Of a stretch of 64,000 bases of DNA, positions 1-9,540 are shown one piece after another (the stretch's first letter is position 1; every line of letters begins with the position of its first letter). Origin of the DNA: Druceiella hillmani (lineage: Eukaryota; Arthropoda; Insecta; Lepidoptera; Hepialidae); assembly GCA_039881145.1 (NCBI GenBank), contig JAYKKI010000060.1, forward strand, positions 11,184,501 to 11,248,500. Reading direction: 5' to 3'. Below the pieces are notes generated by a model, which was not told the origin of the DNA, did not search any database, and saw nothing but the letters and a program-made list of their open reading frames with translations. The translations under genes and the position numbers were made by a program.

Positions 1-10
1 GCGGAAATGA

Positions 11-86
11 ATTACATTGATCTTGAATCAATATACCCACAGACAGACATTACATTGAACTTGAATCAATATACCCACAGACAGAC
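11..86. repeat. 38-bp tandem duplication at left edge
   Basis: Two head-to-tail copies of a 38-bp unit (11-48 and 49-86), each ending in ATACCCACAGACAGAC and differing at one base. The array may continue beyond the left edge of the window. Nothing suggests coding. Confidence 0.9.
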
Positions 87-939
87 AAAATATTTGCATA
101 TTAAGAAAATAAATATAAAGACATCAAGATAATTTATAGACTATAAAATATCGAGGAAAACTGAACCTTCTGAAATTTACCAAAACTTGAAAAAAGTTTT
201 CGAAAAAATAATAACTGCATAAATATTAAACAAAAAATTTAAAAAGACATCATATCATCTATGGTTATTTCATATACATTTAAAACGGCAAATTTTGTGG
301 ATTTTTACATTGAAAATATTCCCAAAAAAAAAAAATTTCATGATGAATTTTTATGCGTTTATTGGTGGACAATAACGAAGTGCTTTGCTAGTCCATGCGT
401 GATAAACAATTATGGAAATGAGCCTGACCATAATTCAAATGTGGAACCAAATTTATGAAAACAATGCGCTGTGTTTTTCAGTGATCTGTGCATATAAAAT
501 CACAAACACTGCTGCAGACAACAAAATTTCCTACGCGACTGACTTGCATGAAAAGAAAGGTCTTTATATTATTGAAAAGTTTTGAAATACATGGTAAGTA
601 ATTGAAAAGTAGTAGACTTTAATGATGACCAAATAAGGTGCAAAACACGTGAGGACGAAAGTAGGGTAGTATATAATTGTAAAGGTTATAAAATGATTTT
701 AATATTATTGTTAATCAAATATGAAATCATTGGATTATTTTTGTCCCTCTATTTTTAATAAATATTTATTTAGGCAAATTCTTAAAAACATATTAAATAA
801 CAGGTAGTTTAATTAAATATATAAGAAATATAGAAAAGGGGATATAATTAAAGGTACCACACAAATACCTCGAATACCTAAAATTAAATTAATAAAAATT
901 TCAAATTCTACAACAATTTAAAAAAAACGATCTTGGCCC
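87..939. other. AT-rich DNA, no gene recognised
   Basis: No long open frame and no recognisable RNA. One isolated strong donor-like site (GTAAGTA at 594) follows an ATG-started 46-nt stretch at 548-593 on the plus strand. It has no supporting copy elsewhere and was not accepted as an exon. Confidence 0.5.
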
Positions 940-981
940 TGCTAAAGCGTTCCTTGTCCTAATTTTCTAAAAAGTTATTAC

Positions 982-1021
982 AATCTGTCACAATCGTTAG
1001 GCAGATGGAAAAAATATTTAG
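982..1021 (-). CDS. candidate 40-nt microexon b, copy 1
   Basis: On the minus strand the block is preceded by TTGATAG and followed by GTAATAA. In the phase that matches exon a it reads KYFFHLPNDCDR. The copy at 1241-1280 reads KYFSYLRNDCDR, with a synonymous GAC/GAT change and NDCDR kept. The acceptor is weak and the donor imperfect, so this copy may be inactive. No family is recognised. The small size, conserved Cys and duplicated arrangement fit a secreted microexon protein, which is inference. Confidence 0.4.
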
Positions 1022-1130
1022 CTATCAAGTTGGATATTTGGTTGGCTCCTTTTGTTTTGTATTAGATCCATTCATTCTTTTTTTCAAAAGTTTATTTCTA
1101 AAACTATATTTTCTTTATTTATTTTCTTAC

Positions 1131-1168
1131 AGCAATATATAAGTTTCCGATCATTCGATTTGTTTTGT
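1131..1168 (-). CDS. candidate 38-nt microexon a, copy 1
   Basis: The minus strand shows a pyrimidine-rich acceptor (AAATCTTTATTAG) and a strong donor (GTAAGAAAAT) around 38 nt reading QNKSNDRKLIYC (phase 2 in, phase 1 out). Exon b downstream starts in phase 1, so the pair joins in frame, and 38 + 40 = 78 nt adds 26 codons without shifting the frame. An alternative frame (KTNRMIGNLYIA) is also open. The intron to exon b would be about 109 nt. No known family was recognised. Confidence 0.45.
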
Positions 1169-1240
1169 CTAATAAAGATTTACTCATTCAAAAGCACTTC
1201 TAAAGCATTTTTTGTCCTGATTTTCTGCAAAAGTTCTTAC

Positions 1241-1280
1241 CATCTGTCACAGTCGTTACGCAGATAAGAAAAATATTTAG
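1241..1280 (-). CDS. candidate 40-nt microexon b, copy 2
   Basis: Tandem copy of 982-1021. It keeps a strong minus-strand donor (ACAGATG|GTAAGAAC) and reads KYFSYLRNDCDR. The acceptor (CCAAATAG) is poor in pyrimidines. If spliced directly to exon a of copy 1, the junction codon would be TG|A, a stop, so one copy may be inactive or the two may be used alternatively. Confidence 0.4.
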
Positions 1281-1363
1281 CTATTTGGTTGGCTCCTTTT
1301 GTTTCATCTTACATTCATCCATTCTTTTTTCCAAAAGTATATATTCTGCATTTATATTCTTAG

Positions 1364-1401
1364 AGCAATATGTAAGTTTCCGATTATGATTTTTATTTTG
1401 T
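1364..1401 (-). CDS. candidate 38-nt microexon a, copy 2 (donor lost)
   Basis: Tandem copy of 1131-1168 with the same 38-nt length and a strong acceptor (AAATTTTTTATTAG). In the matching frame it reads QNKNHNRKLTYC. The donor GT of copy 1 is CT here, so the copy is probably not spliced at this site. Residues RKL.YC are shared by both copies. Confidence 0.35.
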
Positions 1402-1440
1402 CTAATAAAAAATTTGCTCATTAAAAGCACTTCTAAATTT

Positions 1441-2215
1441 TTTAAATTTACATAGCTCCTTATTATAAAAGTGCTAGATATATTGCCTGCAATGAACAAT
1501 CTGTCTTTCAATGACGAAAATTTTTTTAAACTGTGTCACAAAAGTTATACAATGGCACTTAAACAATTGGCATTTTAAATATTTTTTCTATAATTTTTTT
1601 AATATTCAAAGGAGAAACTAATGGAATGTATGTTTCAGTAGTACGTTTTTTTAATTTTTATTATAGTAATAATACTGACGTTCCTCTCTTTGTGTGGTTT
1701 TACATTCGACTATACATAATTCTATTCTTACAAGAAACTCGTTAAACTTCACGGTTTCTTCGTAATTTGGTCACGTTTTCGTCGTTAATACCATAAAATT
1801 TGCCAAACTAGGAAAATTTTAACACCTTTTTTTTATAGCACTAATGGGCAAAATTCTCCCCTATCACTCTAACAAATCCTCCCTCCTTAATTTAACTGAC
1901 ACATAAAATTTTCGATTAAACGCAATAGTTTCTACCCTTACCTTTCCATAGTCAAAGCGAACATCTAGTTTAATAGGATCCAGTTTTACTATTTACTAGA
2001 ATGGAAAATTACAACCAAACATTTTAAATTGATCTAGAGGATATATTGACTATATTTTACTTCAATCAAACACAGTATCTTTCGCAAGTCGTTTTGACTA
2101 ACATTGGTCCCTTATTATTTTTGTGAAAATAATAAAAAAATAGAAAACAGCACGAACCGTTCAGTAAAATGGATCGAAGAACGTTAATTTAATACAAATA
2201 TTGATATAAACATAC
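1441..2215. other. AT-rich DNA between candidate exons, no gene recognised
   Basis: Low-complexity AT-rich sequence between the microexon pairs and the larger minus-strand exon at 2216. If the minus-strand exons belong to one gene this would be its intron. No strong exon was found inside. Confidence 0.4.
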
Positions 2216-2369
2216 CTTGAATGTATGTAATGAATTAATTTCCCTGTTGTGATCTACCACATATCCATTATCTACATCGTAAACAGAGTCACCAATTTGG
2301 AATGGCTGTTTGCAAAACATCATAGCTGGACAAGTGATGTGACGCAAACATAAATAATGGACTTTGAAA
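2216..2369 (-). CDS. candidate exon of a cysteine-bearing protein
   Basis: A minus-strand open segment runs from the acceptor TTCTATTAG to a good donor (TTCAAG|GTATGT). It includes CLRHITCPAMMFCKQPFQI followed by GDSVYDVDNGYVVDHNREIN. The segment resembles the independent minus-strand exon at 23581-23652, which contains GYEVGNRNIYYDINE and also ends at a good donor. That supports a gene family over chance. It has four cysteines and a mixed charged/aromatic composition and could be part of a secreted protein (inference). The exact acceptor is uncertain because other AGs lie inside, such as GTCCAG and AAACAG. Confidence 0.5.
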
Positions 2370-2399
2370 CTAATAGAATGGAAAAACAATATGGTAATT

Positions 2400-2560
2400 C
2401 ATCGACTCGAGAGACCAATGGCTAAATGCCTAGATGACATTCAGGAACGTCCAGGAAACATCCAGGGGACATCAGGAAGTGACTGGAAAGCACTGGAGTT
2501 GTGAGACTACCATCATAAGCAGAAAGAAAGATTTAGGGGAGGCTCAAAACGAATAAAGGA
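2400..2560. repeat. short irregular tandem repeat around AGGAAC/CATCCAGG
   Basis: A more GC-rich patch with roughly 11-bp reiterations (CAGGAACGTC, CAGGAAACATC, CAGGGGACATC, CAGGAAGTG). It is unlike the flanking AT-rich sequence and lies next to a recognisable dispersed repeat, so it is probably part of the same mobile-element debris. Confidence 0.5.
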
Positions 2561-2574
2561 ACCCTTACAGGATC

Positions 2575-2720
2575 ACTTCTTTTTCCGTCTGTCGGTCGGT
2601 CAAGACCCTTGTCCTCAGGAACGCGTGAAGTTACAAAGTTGAAATTAATATCAAATGCTTAAGTCTTTGGTCCCTTGGAGCAAAGGAAAAGATCCCTAAG
2701 AACATTAATTTGTAGTTATA
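2575..2720. mobile_element. dispersed-repeat fragment (CTGTCGGTCGGTCAAGACCC motif)
   Basis: The stretch around CCGTCTGTCGGTCGGTCAAG, then CTCAGGAACGCGTGAAG and GGTCCCTTGGAGC, matches from memory a very common arthropod repeat with a run of CTGT/CGGT tetramers and TCAAGACCC...CTCAGGAACGCGTG. The parent element class is not certain. No coding part is preserved. Confidence 0.45.
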
Positions 2721-3126
2721 TCAAATAAAAAATATTTGTTGAGATCCATATATTTTCATTCTAAAAAATTGAAATTCTGTAAATAGTTTTATACTAATAT
2801 TATGTACGATTGCATATCTATGAATGCCTGAATATGTACGGAACCCTCGCAGTGTGAGTGCCACTTGGGTTTGAAAGGTTTTCTAAAGATAAATTTTCTT
2901 TTGATTAATAAAGGTGTCATTTCAGATATAAAATATTTTACAAAACACTGAAATTAGAGAAATAAAATTGATTTTACGTGGGGATCAAAATTAACCCCAC
3001 GAAACCATTTTTGCTCTTTACGAATCGCAAATATCTTCGAGGTTTCAAAAACTTTTTTAAAATTTACTTGTTCGAACAACCCCTAAGATTGATAAATATA
3101 GTAAGCATGGTTTCCTCGTAGCTTGT

Positions 3127-3128
<2 letters not shown>

Positions 3129-3175
<47 letters not shown>
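3129..3175. repeat. (TA)n microsatellite
   Basis: Uninterrupted TA dinucleotides for about 44 bp. Confidence 0.98.
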
Positions 3176-3178
<3 letters not shown>

Positions 3179-3322
3179 ATTACGATTTAAGTCGGGTACA
3201 TATAATTATTACATTTTTGTTACTTTACGTAATACAATACAAGTATATTTTAATTTACACAGTAATTTCAGAAGCAAAAAAAAGTGTTTCATATTTAAAA
3301 GAACAGTGAATATCTTTTCATT

Positions 3323-3383
3323 GCGGCTAAATATCACCTGGTTCTAACCAGGTGATATTTAGCCGCATATCACCAGGTGATAT
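3323..3383. repeat. perfect 21-bp palindrome followed by a nested palindrome
   Basis: The arms 3323-3343 and 3346-3366 are exact reverse complements separated by CT (core CACCTGGTT/AACCAGGTG). Immediately after comes ATATCACC-A-GGTGATAT (3367-3383), itself a palindrome built from the same motif. A transcript would form a very stable hairpin. No terminator function is implied. It could be a foldback/MITE end or a recent template-switch product. Confidence 0.95.
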
Positions 3384-3679
3384 TTAGATATTAAGATAGT
3401 TGTTTAGTTACTTCATGTCGCTATACTTTTTACCGGTGTCGTGTTTAATAGAGTGGAGAAAACAAATTATTTAAATATGAAAGCATTTGCCATTTTAAAT
3501 ATTGACTTGACCACTTATAAACACGCCACTCTTTTCCATCGATTTCTGGAATGTTATAGAAGCTAATGGAATATTTCCTTTAAGGTGTATAAAGAGTGTA
3601 GTGTTCGAGCTTCTGTCCTATTTGCAAACGAGTAATCGGCGAATAAAGAATAAATGGAAAAATAGAAGTAACTCAAAGT

Positions 3680-4735
3680 AAAATTAGAATGCTCTTACCT
3701 CATGAATTTCGTTTAGGACAAAGCCAGCGAAGCAACACGCAATATATGTACAGCGAAAGTCTACTCTCTTACAATAAACTAAGCACCGGTTCCAACGATT
3801 CGAAGAAGGAAATTTTCATCTGTCCCATAAACCTAATTCAAGGTGATCAGCAAGAATCAATAAGAGATTTAGAAAAATTAACAAGCCTTATTAAAACATA
3901 ACCAAATTAATTGCGCGTTCTATAACCGAACCACTTTGAGGCTTTCATATAGTGGAAAAACTACTTCATTCTTAGAGAAAGAAGTGAAATATTCCGTTTG
4001 GCGACAACATGGGCCAAGACCACTTCAACTTAAAAGGAGTGTTAATGTTTACATGGAACTATTGAAGTCACATCGTACTAATGAGTGGATAACGTATCTG
4101 GTTAAAAGAAATGAAAGTAGGGGGGCTTATGGTAATTTCTTGCTTAAGCACACCAGTGGCTAGAAGCTGGAGAATATGGTGTGTCTACACCAAATATAAT
4201 ATGGGACAAAATATACTTTTGAGTATATTGTGGGGTATAAATGGAGTTATTTATTAGGAACTCCATCCATCCAACAGTACAATTAGAGCTAAGATTTATT
4301 GTGAACTATTGCGCAAAGTCAGAGCTAAACTTCTTTCAAAACAAAGCAAATTTTATTTTTTACATGATAATGTTCGACCCAATATAGCAAAATTAAGTTA
4401 TGAAAAACTACTTTCACTTGGATGGAGTGTGCTTCACACCCACTATACTCTCTAGACCTTTCACCATATGATTACTATTTGTTTCGCTTTCTGTCTAATA
4501 ATTTACACAATAGGAAATTTAAAAACGAAAGTTATATCAAAATCGAACTTCACTCGTTTTTCAGCCAAAGTCTCAAAAATTTCTACAAGGAAAGAATTTT
4601 AGCTCTGCCTACACGTTGGCGACAAGTATTAGATAACGACCGTGCTAATATAATTAACGACTGATTTTATTGAATACATATAAAAAGTATATGTATGGAG
4701 ATGGTGGGTTTATAAGTTGCCCATCCAAAAATATT
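3680..4735 (+). mobile_element. decayed mariner-family transposon
   Basis: Successive frames match mariner (Tc1/mariner, D,D34D) transposases. There is an N-terminal HEFRLGQS-like motif at about 3700, then HQWLEAGEYGVSTPN (4151-4195), then LSILWGINGVIY, stop, and YFLHDNVRPNIAKLSYEKLL (about 4345-4410). After a frameshift comes HPLYSLDLSPYDYYLF and the conserved C-terminal LPTRWRQVLDN (to about 4663). The two visible catalytic Asp (HDN and PYDY) are about 34 residues apart once the frameshift is allowed for, as in mariners. The first catalytic Asp region is damaged. A 3' end motif (GGTTTATAAGTTGCCCATCC, about 4708-4727) fits a mariner terminal repeat. No matching 5' repeat was found. Internal stops and frameshifts make it inactive. 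Confidence 0.87.
4201..4664 (+). pseudogene. mariner transposase, broken C-terminal half
   Basis: A 4201-start frame reads through ILLSILWGINGVIY, a TAG at 4255-4257, then a long stretch up to TLSLGWSVLH-like sequence. The matching reading then shifts to the frame that starts at 4422 (MECASHPLYSLDLSP) and runs to TGA at 4664. The upstream pieces at 3689-3901 and 3936-4163 are further frame fragments of the same gene. No functional protein can be made. The order of motifs and the loss of frame are directly visible, and the family assignment rests on remembered consensus motifs. Confidence 0.82.
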
Positions 4736-5159
4736 GGTGTATTAATATATACTCATGGACTATTAGAAATCTAGAGCAAAATTTTAATAAACCATTTATG
4801 ACAATACAAAAGTTAATTCAGGAAATATTTTTAATCTTATACTTTATTCAGTCGGTTCTAAATTTTGTTAATGATGTTATATATACTTTAGGTAAATGTT
4901 CAGTACATTTGTCACGTAATTGCGTGCAAGACATGGAAAAAAAGGAAATGAATTATTTTATTACTCTATCCAAAATATATTTTTGTTAGGTACTTATTAC
5001 TAACTAAATTTGATAAAAATAATTAACAGGGGTGACTCAAAATATTCATGTTATCATTAGCATATTGTGAATTTTTTAATGAATGATTGACGGCTTATTT
5101 CAAGCAAACTTATTGTACGTTGTTTAATACTTGTTTATCAAAAAGTTTAATATCACATT
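4736..5159. other. AT-rich DNA, no gene recognised
   Basis: An open frame at 4717-4989 has no recognisable motif and a low-complexity composition, and is treated as chance. Confidence 0.5.
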
Positions 5160-6095
5160 CATTTTTGTTGCAAAAATATAAATTTGAATAACTTTACCTT
5201 AGTACGAATAAAGCAAGTTCGCAAAAACCTATTGTGTAAATACTTTTGTTAGATAAAAGAGGAAATTACTCCTTAAAAATAACAAGAAAAATACATGTTT
5301 ATTAAGAATAGAAACTATCATAAAATTATATTACAGGAGAAATTGTGTATATACTTTTAAATAAAAGAGGAAATTACTCCTTAAAATTAACAAGAAAAAT
5401 ACATGTTTATTAAGAATAGAAACTACCATAAAATTATATTACAGAAATTTATTTATTTTTGTTTTAAATTATACACTGGATATAAAGCGAAGTTAAGAAA
5501 CTACTCTTCACAGTCTCAAAGTTGTTCTAATTAAATTTGTTGTGTTATTTTGAAGTCAACGAGGCCTTTTGGATTAAAATATACAATATTACAAAAAAAT
5601 TATGAATACTCAGACTCTATAAATATTTTTAATGTAGCATATTAGACTCTAAACTATAATGCACCTCACTGCAATATCATAATTTTGTTGCACAAATATA
5701 ATTACGGATAACTTTACCTTAGTATGAATAAAGCAAAGTTTGCAAAAACCTACCGTGTATGTACTTTTTTAGTAGCATACAAAAGAAGATATTACTTCTT
5801 AACAGTAGCAAGAAAAATAAATGTATATTAAGAATAGAAACTATCATGTAATTATATTAAAGGAAAACTTTATTTATTTTTTATAATCATATACATTGTA
5901 CGTAAAGTGAAGTTAAGAAACTACTCTTACAGTTCCAAAGTTATTATAATTAAATTTAGTGTGATCTTTTGAAATTAGCGATGTCATTCGCGTTAAGAGA
6001 TACAATATTACAAGAGAAAGTATAAATATTTAGACGCAGTATAAAAGTAAGTTTTAATGTAGCATATACTACTCAAAATTAATATGTACCTCACT
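5160..6095. repeat. two-copy ~520-bp tandem repeat with internal 112-bp duplication
   Basis: Unit 1 (about 5160-5680) and unit 2 (about 5681-6095) both begin with TTTTGTTGCA and ATAACTTTACCTTAGTA, and end with ...TATG/ATGCACCTCACTG. Inside unit 1 a 112-bp piece (GAGGAAATTACTCCTTAAAA...) occurs twice, at about 5240 and 5352. There is no coding signal. This looks like a satellite-like or degraded element array. Confidence 0.85.
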
Positions 6096-7580
6096 GAGAA
6101 AAATTATCTATAGGAATTTGTTGTATTTGGGAACACAAGAATAATCTAATTTTAGAATCAAATCAAAGTTCAAGTAGTTAAGGAGTTCCATTGCAGATTA
6201 AACCGATCACAAATGGGCTACAAAGTCCGATGATTAAAATCACGATTTCCATGAAATTTTGATAAAATGTATTATCGCCATCCATTGAATGCAGTATGAA
6301 TTTTTGAAATCACTAAAAGGAGTGTATTCACCTAGAGTTTTATTGGCAATGGTTGCTTAAGGTAATTATTGGAAAATCGTATCTCTTGTTATAAAAATAT
6401 ACATTTTTAGATACTTATTTTGAGTTTAAATTATCTATTATAAAATTTAAGGCACAAATAATTTCAATATAATTTAAGTGCGGTTTTGTTAAGGTTATAA
6501 ATAAATCTGCGACTACTTGTTATGATAGGTTAGGACTTACTGAAATTTATAAATGAATTCGTTAATTAGACCAATCCGTAGCTAGGATGAAATAGTTTCG
6601 GCGCTTAATGTGTGTAAATTTAACTCATCTGCGTTAAAAAAAAATTCACTGTGGTTGGTACCTAAGTCATTTTTTACGAGATTCAAATTTTGTATATTTT
6701 ATTGTCGGCGGTCGTGAATATAAACTTAACACGACTGGAAAAGATAATGAAAAAAAAAACTTTTATCTACCTAGTATATTGTTGAAGTCCATAGGGTTGA
6801 GGTTATATATTTCCCATGAGTATTTTATGATAGAGATGTAAATCGTGAGGAAAATTCAGGACGACAGTTAAATTATTACGTTCTCGTTTAGATCTGGAAT
6901 GAAAAAGGTCAATCCACTCAAAGTTTTTGATAGCTGAACTAGACATAAAACGAGATTTTCCATAGAAGTTTTAATAGTTTTAACGAAAAATTAAATTTTT
7001 TACCGAAAAATATTATTATTTGGCATATTAATAATATAACTATTCTTTCATTTTAATAAGAGTTTTTGCGGTCGATGGAATATTACAGGTATTAATAACG
7101 GTTGACATGAAATTGTCCTTAATGGGTTTAAAACGATTGACAATAAGATCATAGGTTTAAGTCAAATGATTTCTTTGATCTCCATTAATGGGTAAGTTTA
7201 AATAATTAAATACTAAGCTGTCGAAGAAAAGAAAACCGGATAATTTTATAATCATTATGCTCTTTTTTATTTCCTTATCATCGCATCAATCCTTATGTTA
7301 CCCACTACAAGCTTAATAAAAGTGGAATACTTTCACCTCTAGATATTTAAAGTCAATTCCAACTGAAATGGTTTATTTGACATTTATTTCCTGTATGGCA
7401 CAATTCACTATCTTTCCTGTCTACCTTCACTGTCTTTCCATTTGGTTTTACAAAACGTGAATTCCAAATATATTTATCTAAACATATTTTACAAATTTAA
7501 TTTATGTTATAAAATAGGTTAAATATTAATTTGTTTTTATTGAATATATTTTCTGCCGCTTAAAATACATTAATATAAGC
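6096..7580. other. AT-rich DNA, no gene recognised
   Basis: No open frame with protein-like content, no clear repeat and no RNA gene. Confidence 0.5.
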
Positions 7581-8037
7581 GTTGCTATTAAACACGCCGA
7601 CATTCTGATGAAGTAATGCACAACAATGATATTTGCTCTTTGAAGTTATTGTAGTCAATATTTATATTAATTGAACGATAAGTGGAGATACGATAGTGTT
7701 TTGTTCCAGTGAAAAATTACATAATTACTTCATTTCGTTTTACCTATTAGCACGAAAGGTAAACTTTATGTACGTTTTGTTAACCGATCTTTACCAATTG
7801 CTAACTTCAGAAATAATCGTTGCTATTTAACATGACGACATTATGATTGTATCATACACAACAATGATGTTTGCTCTATGAAAATATTGTAGTCAATGTT
7901 TATATTAATTGATCGATAAATGGAGATACAATAGTGTTTTGTTCCAGTGAAATATTATATAATTACTTCATTTCGTTTCACCTAATAGCACGAAAGGTAA
8001 ACTTTATGCACCTTTTGTGAACCGATCTTTAAAAATT
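7581..8037. repeat. 238-bp tandem duplication
   Basis: Two copies begin CGTTGCTATT (7580 and 7818) and share ACACAACAATGAT, GGAGATACAATAGTGTTTTG-like sequence and TAGCACGAAAGGTAAACTTT. A degraded third relative lies at about 41865-41925 (TTATATTACTTGATCGACAG...GTACGATAGAGTTTC), where the second paralogous unit begins. Confidence 0.88.
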
Positions 8038-8115
8038 GCTCACCTGAAGATGTTGTCATATTACGAAACCTGAGTCGTAGTAAAGAATTTAAATAAATTA
8101 GAAATAATACTAAAT
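8038..8115 (+). repeat. CTGAAGATG-hairpin-GAAAC repeat, copy 1
   Basis: Contains CACCTGAAGATGTTGTCATA and ACGAAACCTGAGTCGTAGTA, then an AT-rich tail. It is one of at least four copies in the window, the others at 9321-9479 on the minus strand, 33518-33655 and 57184-57337. It abuts the 238-bp duplication above, so it may be the end of that element. The core recalls the CUGANGA...GAAA order of hammerhead ribozymes, but the stem is imperfect. Confidence 0.7.
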
Positions 8116-8189
8116 AACTTAGTTTATTTCTGTTGCGAAAAATTAAAAAGCACGGTAATATAACTGAAATAACACCGCAATAAGCGATA

Positions 8190-8411
8190 TAATTTGTGGT
8201 CACCGCTTGCATTGCCAGGTCTTGTTGTTGCTGCTCCGGGCTGATAGTAATTTTTTTAAAATTTCTAATCTCAATCCGTTACATACCGATGAGAAAAAAA
8301 GTCTCCTCAGCACAATTACTTGTTTGGTTTGCTGTGCAGAGATCAGCGTCGAGTACGCAAACTTGGTCTCTTATATATTTCTTGCTGAAGTTACAAGGTA
8401 AAAAGAAATAA
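8190..8411 (-). pseudogene. possible retroelement gag-like fragment
   Basis: The minus strand reads CNFSKKYIRDQVCVLDADL followed, after a stop, by PEQQQQDLAMQAV. The KKYIRDQV piece vaguely recalls the C-terminal region of Gypsy-type Gag, and the patch is more GC-rich than its surroundings. The similarity is weak and from memory. It may equally be a relic of something else. Confidence 0.2.
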
Positions 8412-9320
8412 TCTATTGGATCCTGAAGTAGCACTTTAAGTTACTTTTTCTGAAAACTTCTGCATAATTACTTTAAGATGGTCCATTTGCTTATATTCCT
8501 TAACAGAGGCCGTTTTCCGTACATTCCTCTGTAAATTCTTTATTGAATTCAAAATTATTCGTGCTAATTCCTTTCAAGACTGCAAGCTACGTCAATCATA
8601 TATCACCAAACGTTTATATGATTATAAACCTCTTACATTAATATTCAAAATGAGAATTAATTCATGCCAAGCAAACTTGCAATAATATATTAAATTTGCC
8701 TCATTTAACTTTTAAAATCTCACAGCAACGAGAACGGATTTTTCTACATGACATTAGAATAATACAAAATCATCTATTTCATTGGTATTTATACTGTTTG
8801 GAATAAATTGGGCACTGATTTTTAGACTTACCTATAACATACTTATGTAGCCCAAATTGTTAAAATTATTTGACAGTTATCTAAGAATAATAAACACAAT
8901 CTTAATTTTTTATAGATAATAAGTCAGAAAGTGTTAAGACAAACACGTCTTTGTCAAAGTAGCATATTATTATTTAACCAGCATATGTTTAAATTTAACT
9001 ACATGCAATGAATTTCTTTAAAATTTTTAGGAAAGTGTTAATGAAATTAGAGACATATGAAACAATAAGAAGAGCCTGTTAAAAGGAGAAAAAGTATTTC
9101 AGTTATTTTTTAGTTACTAACCCCCATTAAAACAAAGCCCTGAAAACATATTTTGCAATGAAAATTTAAAATAAATGTTAAGCAATTCACAGTGTTTTTA
9201 TATAAAATGTTGATTGTTTCTTATGGAAATTGCATTTAAATCCCACTCCACCTACTCCACCCATTTAAATAATTCAAACTATTAAAGTCATAAATTAGTC
9301 TCATGTACATTCATATATAA

Positions 9321-9479
9321 ATATATTGAATATATTTGGCGTTAATTTTGTAGAAGTTTATTATTCACAATTAAATGAAACTACGTGAAGTAGTGTTTTT
9401 TCTACTTTCTTTAAATTCTTTACCACGACCTAGGTTTTGTTGTATTACAACATCTTCAGATGGGCTATCAGCAAAGACC
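9321..9479 (-). repeat. CTGAAGATG-hairpin-GAAAC repeat, copy 2
   Basis: Reverse-strand copy with the full extended unit: TTTGCTGATAGCCCATCTGA, AAACCTAGGTCGTGGTAAAG, TAGTTTCATTTAATTGTGAA and AAATTAACGCCAAATATATT. GAAAC is CAAAAC in this copy. Confidence 0.85.
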
Positions 9480-9534
9480 TTTCCTAATAGCCGATCTTTC
9501 CTAATACCGCATGTAGTTTCATTTAATTGTGAAT
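9363..9534. repeat. 22-bp inverted repeat pair inside the dispersed repeat
   Basis: 9363-9384 is the exact reverse complement of 9513-9534 (GTAGTTTCATTTAATTGTGA core). The tail of the dispersed repeat therefore flanks this copy in both orientations, as if two copies met head to head and one lost its body. Confidence 0.9.
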
Positions 9535-9540
9535 ATAAAT

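Larger units (their letters stand above)
940..1440. repeat. ~247-bp tandem duplication carrying a microexon pair
   Basis: Two diverged copies, about 940-1195 and 1196-1440, lie about 247 bp apart (GGTTGGCTCCTTTTGTTT at about 1041 and 1288). Conservation is highest in two short blocks per copy that are flanked, on the minus strand, by AG and GT. This suggests that a two-exon module rather than random DNA was duplicated. The four exon candidates are listed separately. Confidence 0.75.

Noticed and set aside
1..86. CRISPR-like direct repeats (38 bp)
   Set aside because: Two adjacent copies without spacers in a eukaryotic context: a simple tandem duplication.
548..593. ATG-started 46-nt plus-strand stretch (MKRKVFILLKSFEIH) ending at GTAAGT, a possible first exon
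   Set aside because: The hydrophobic core is too short for a clear signal peptide, no paralogous copy exists and no compatible next exon is seen.
3323..3366. Rho-independent terminator
   Set aside because: The genome is eukaryotic, and the hairpin has no adjacent gene end or T-tract.
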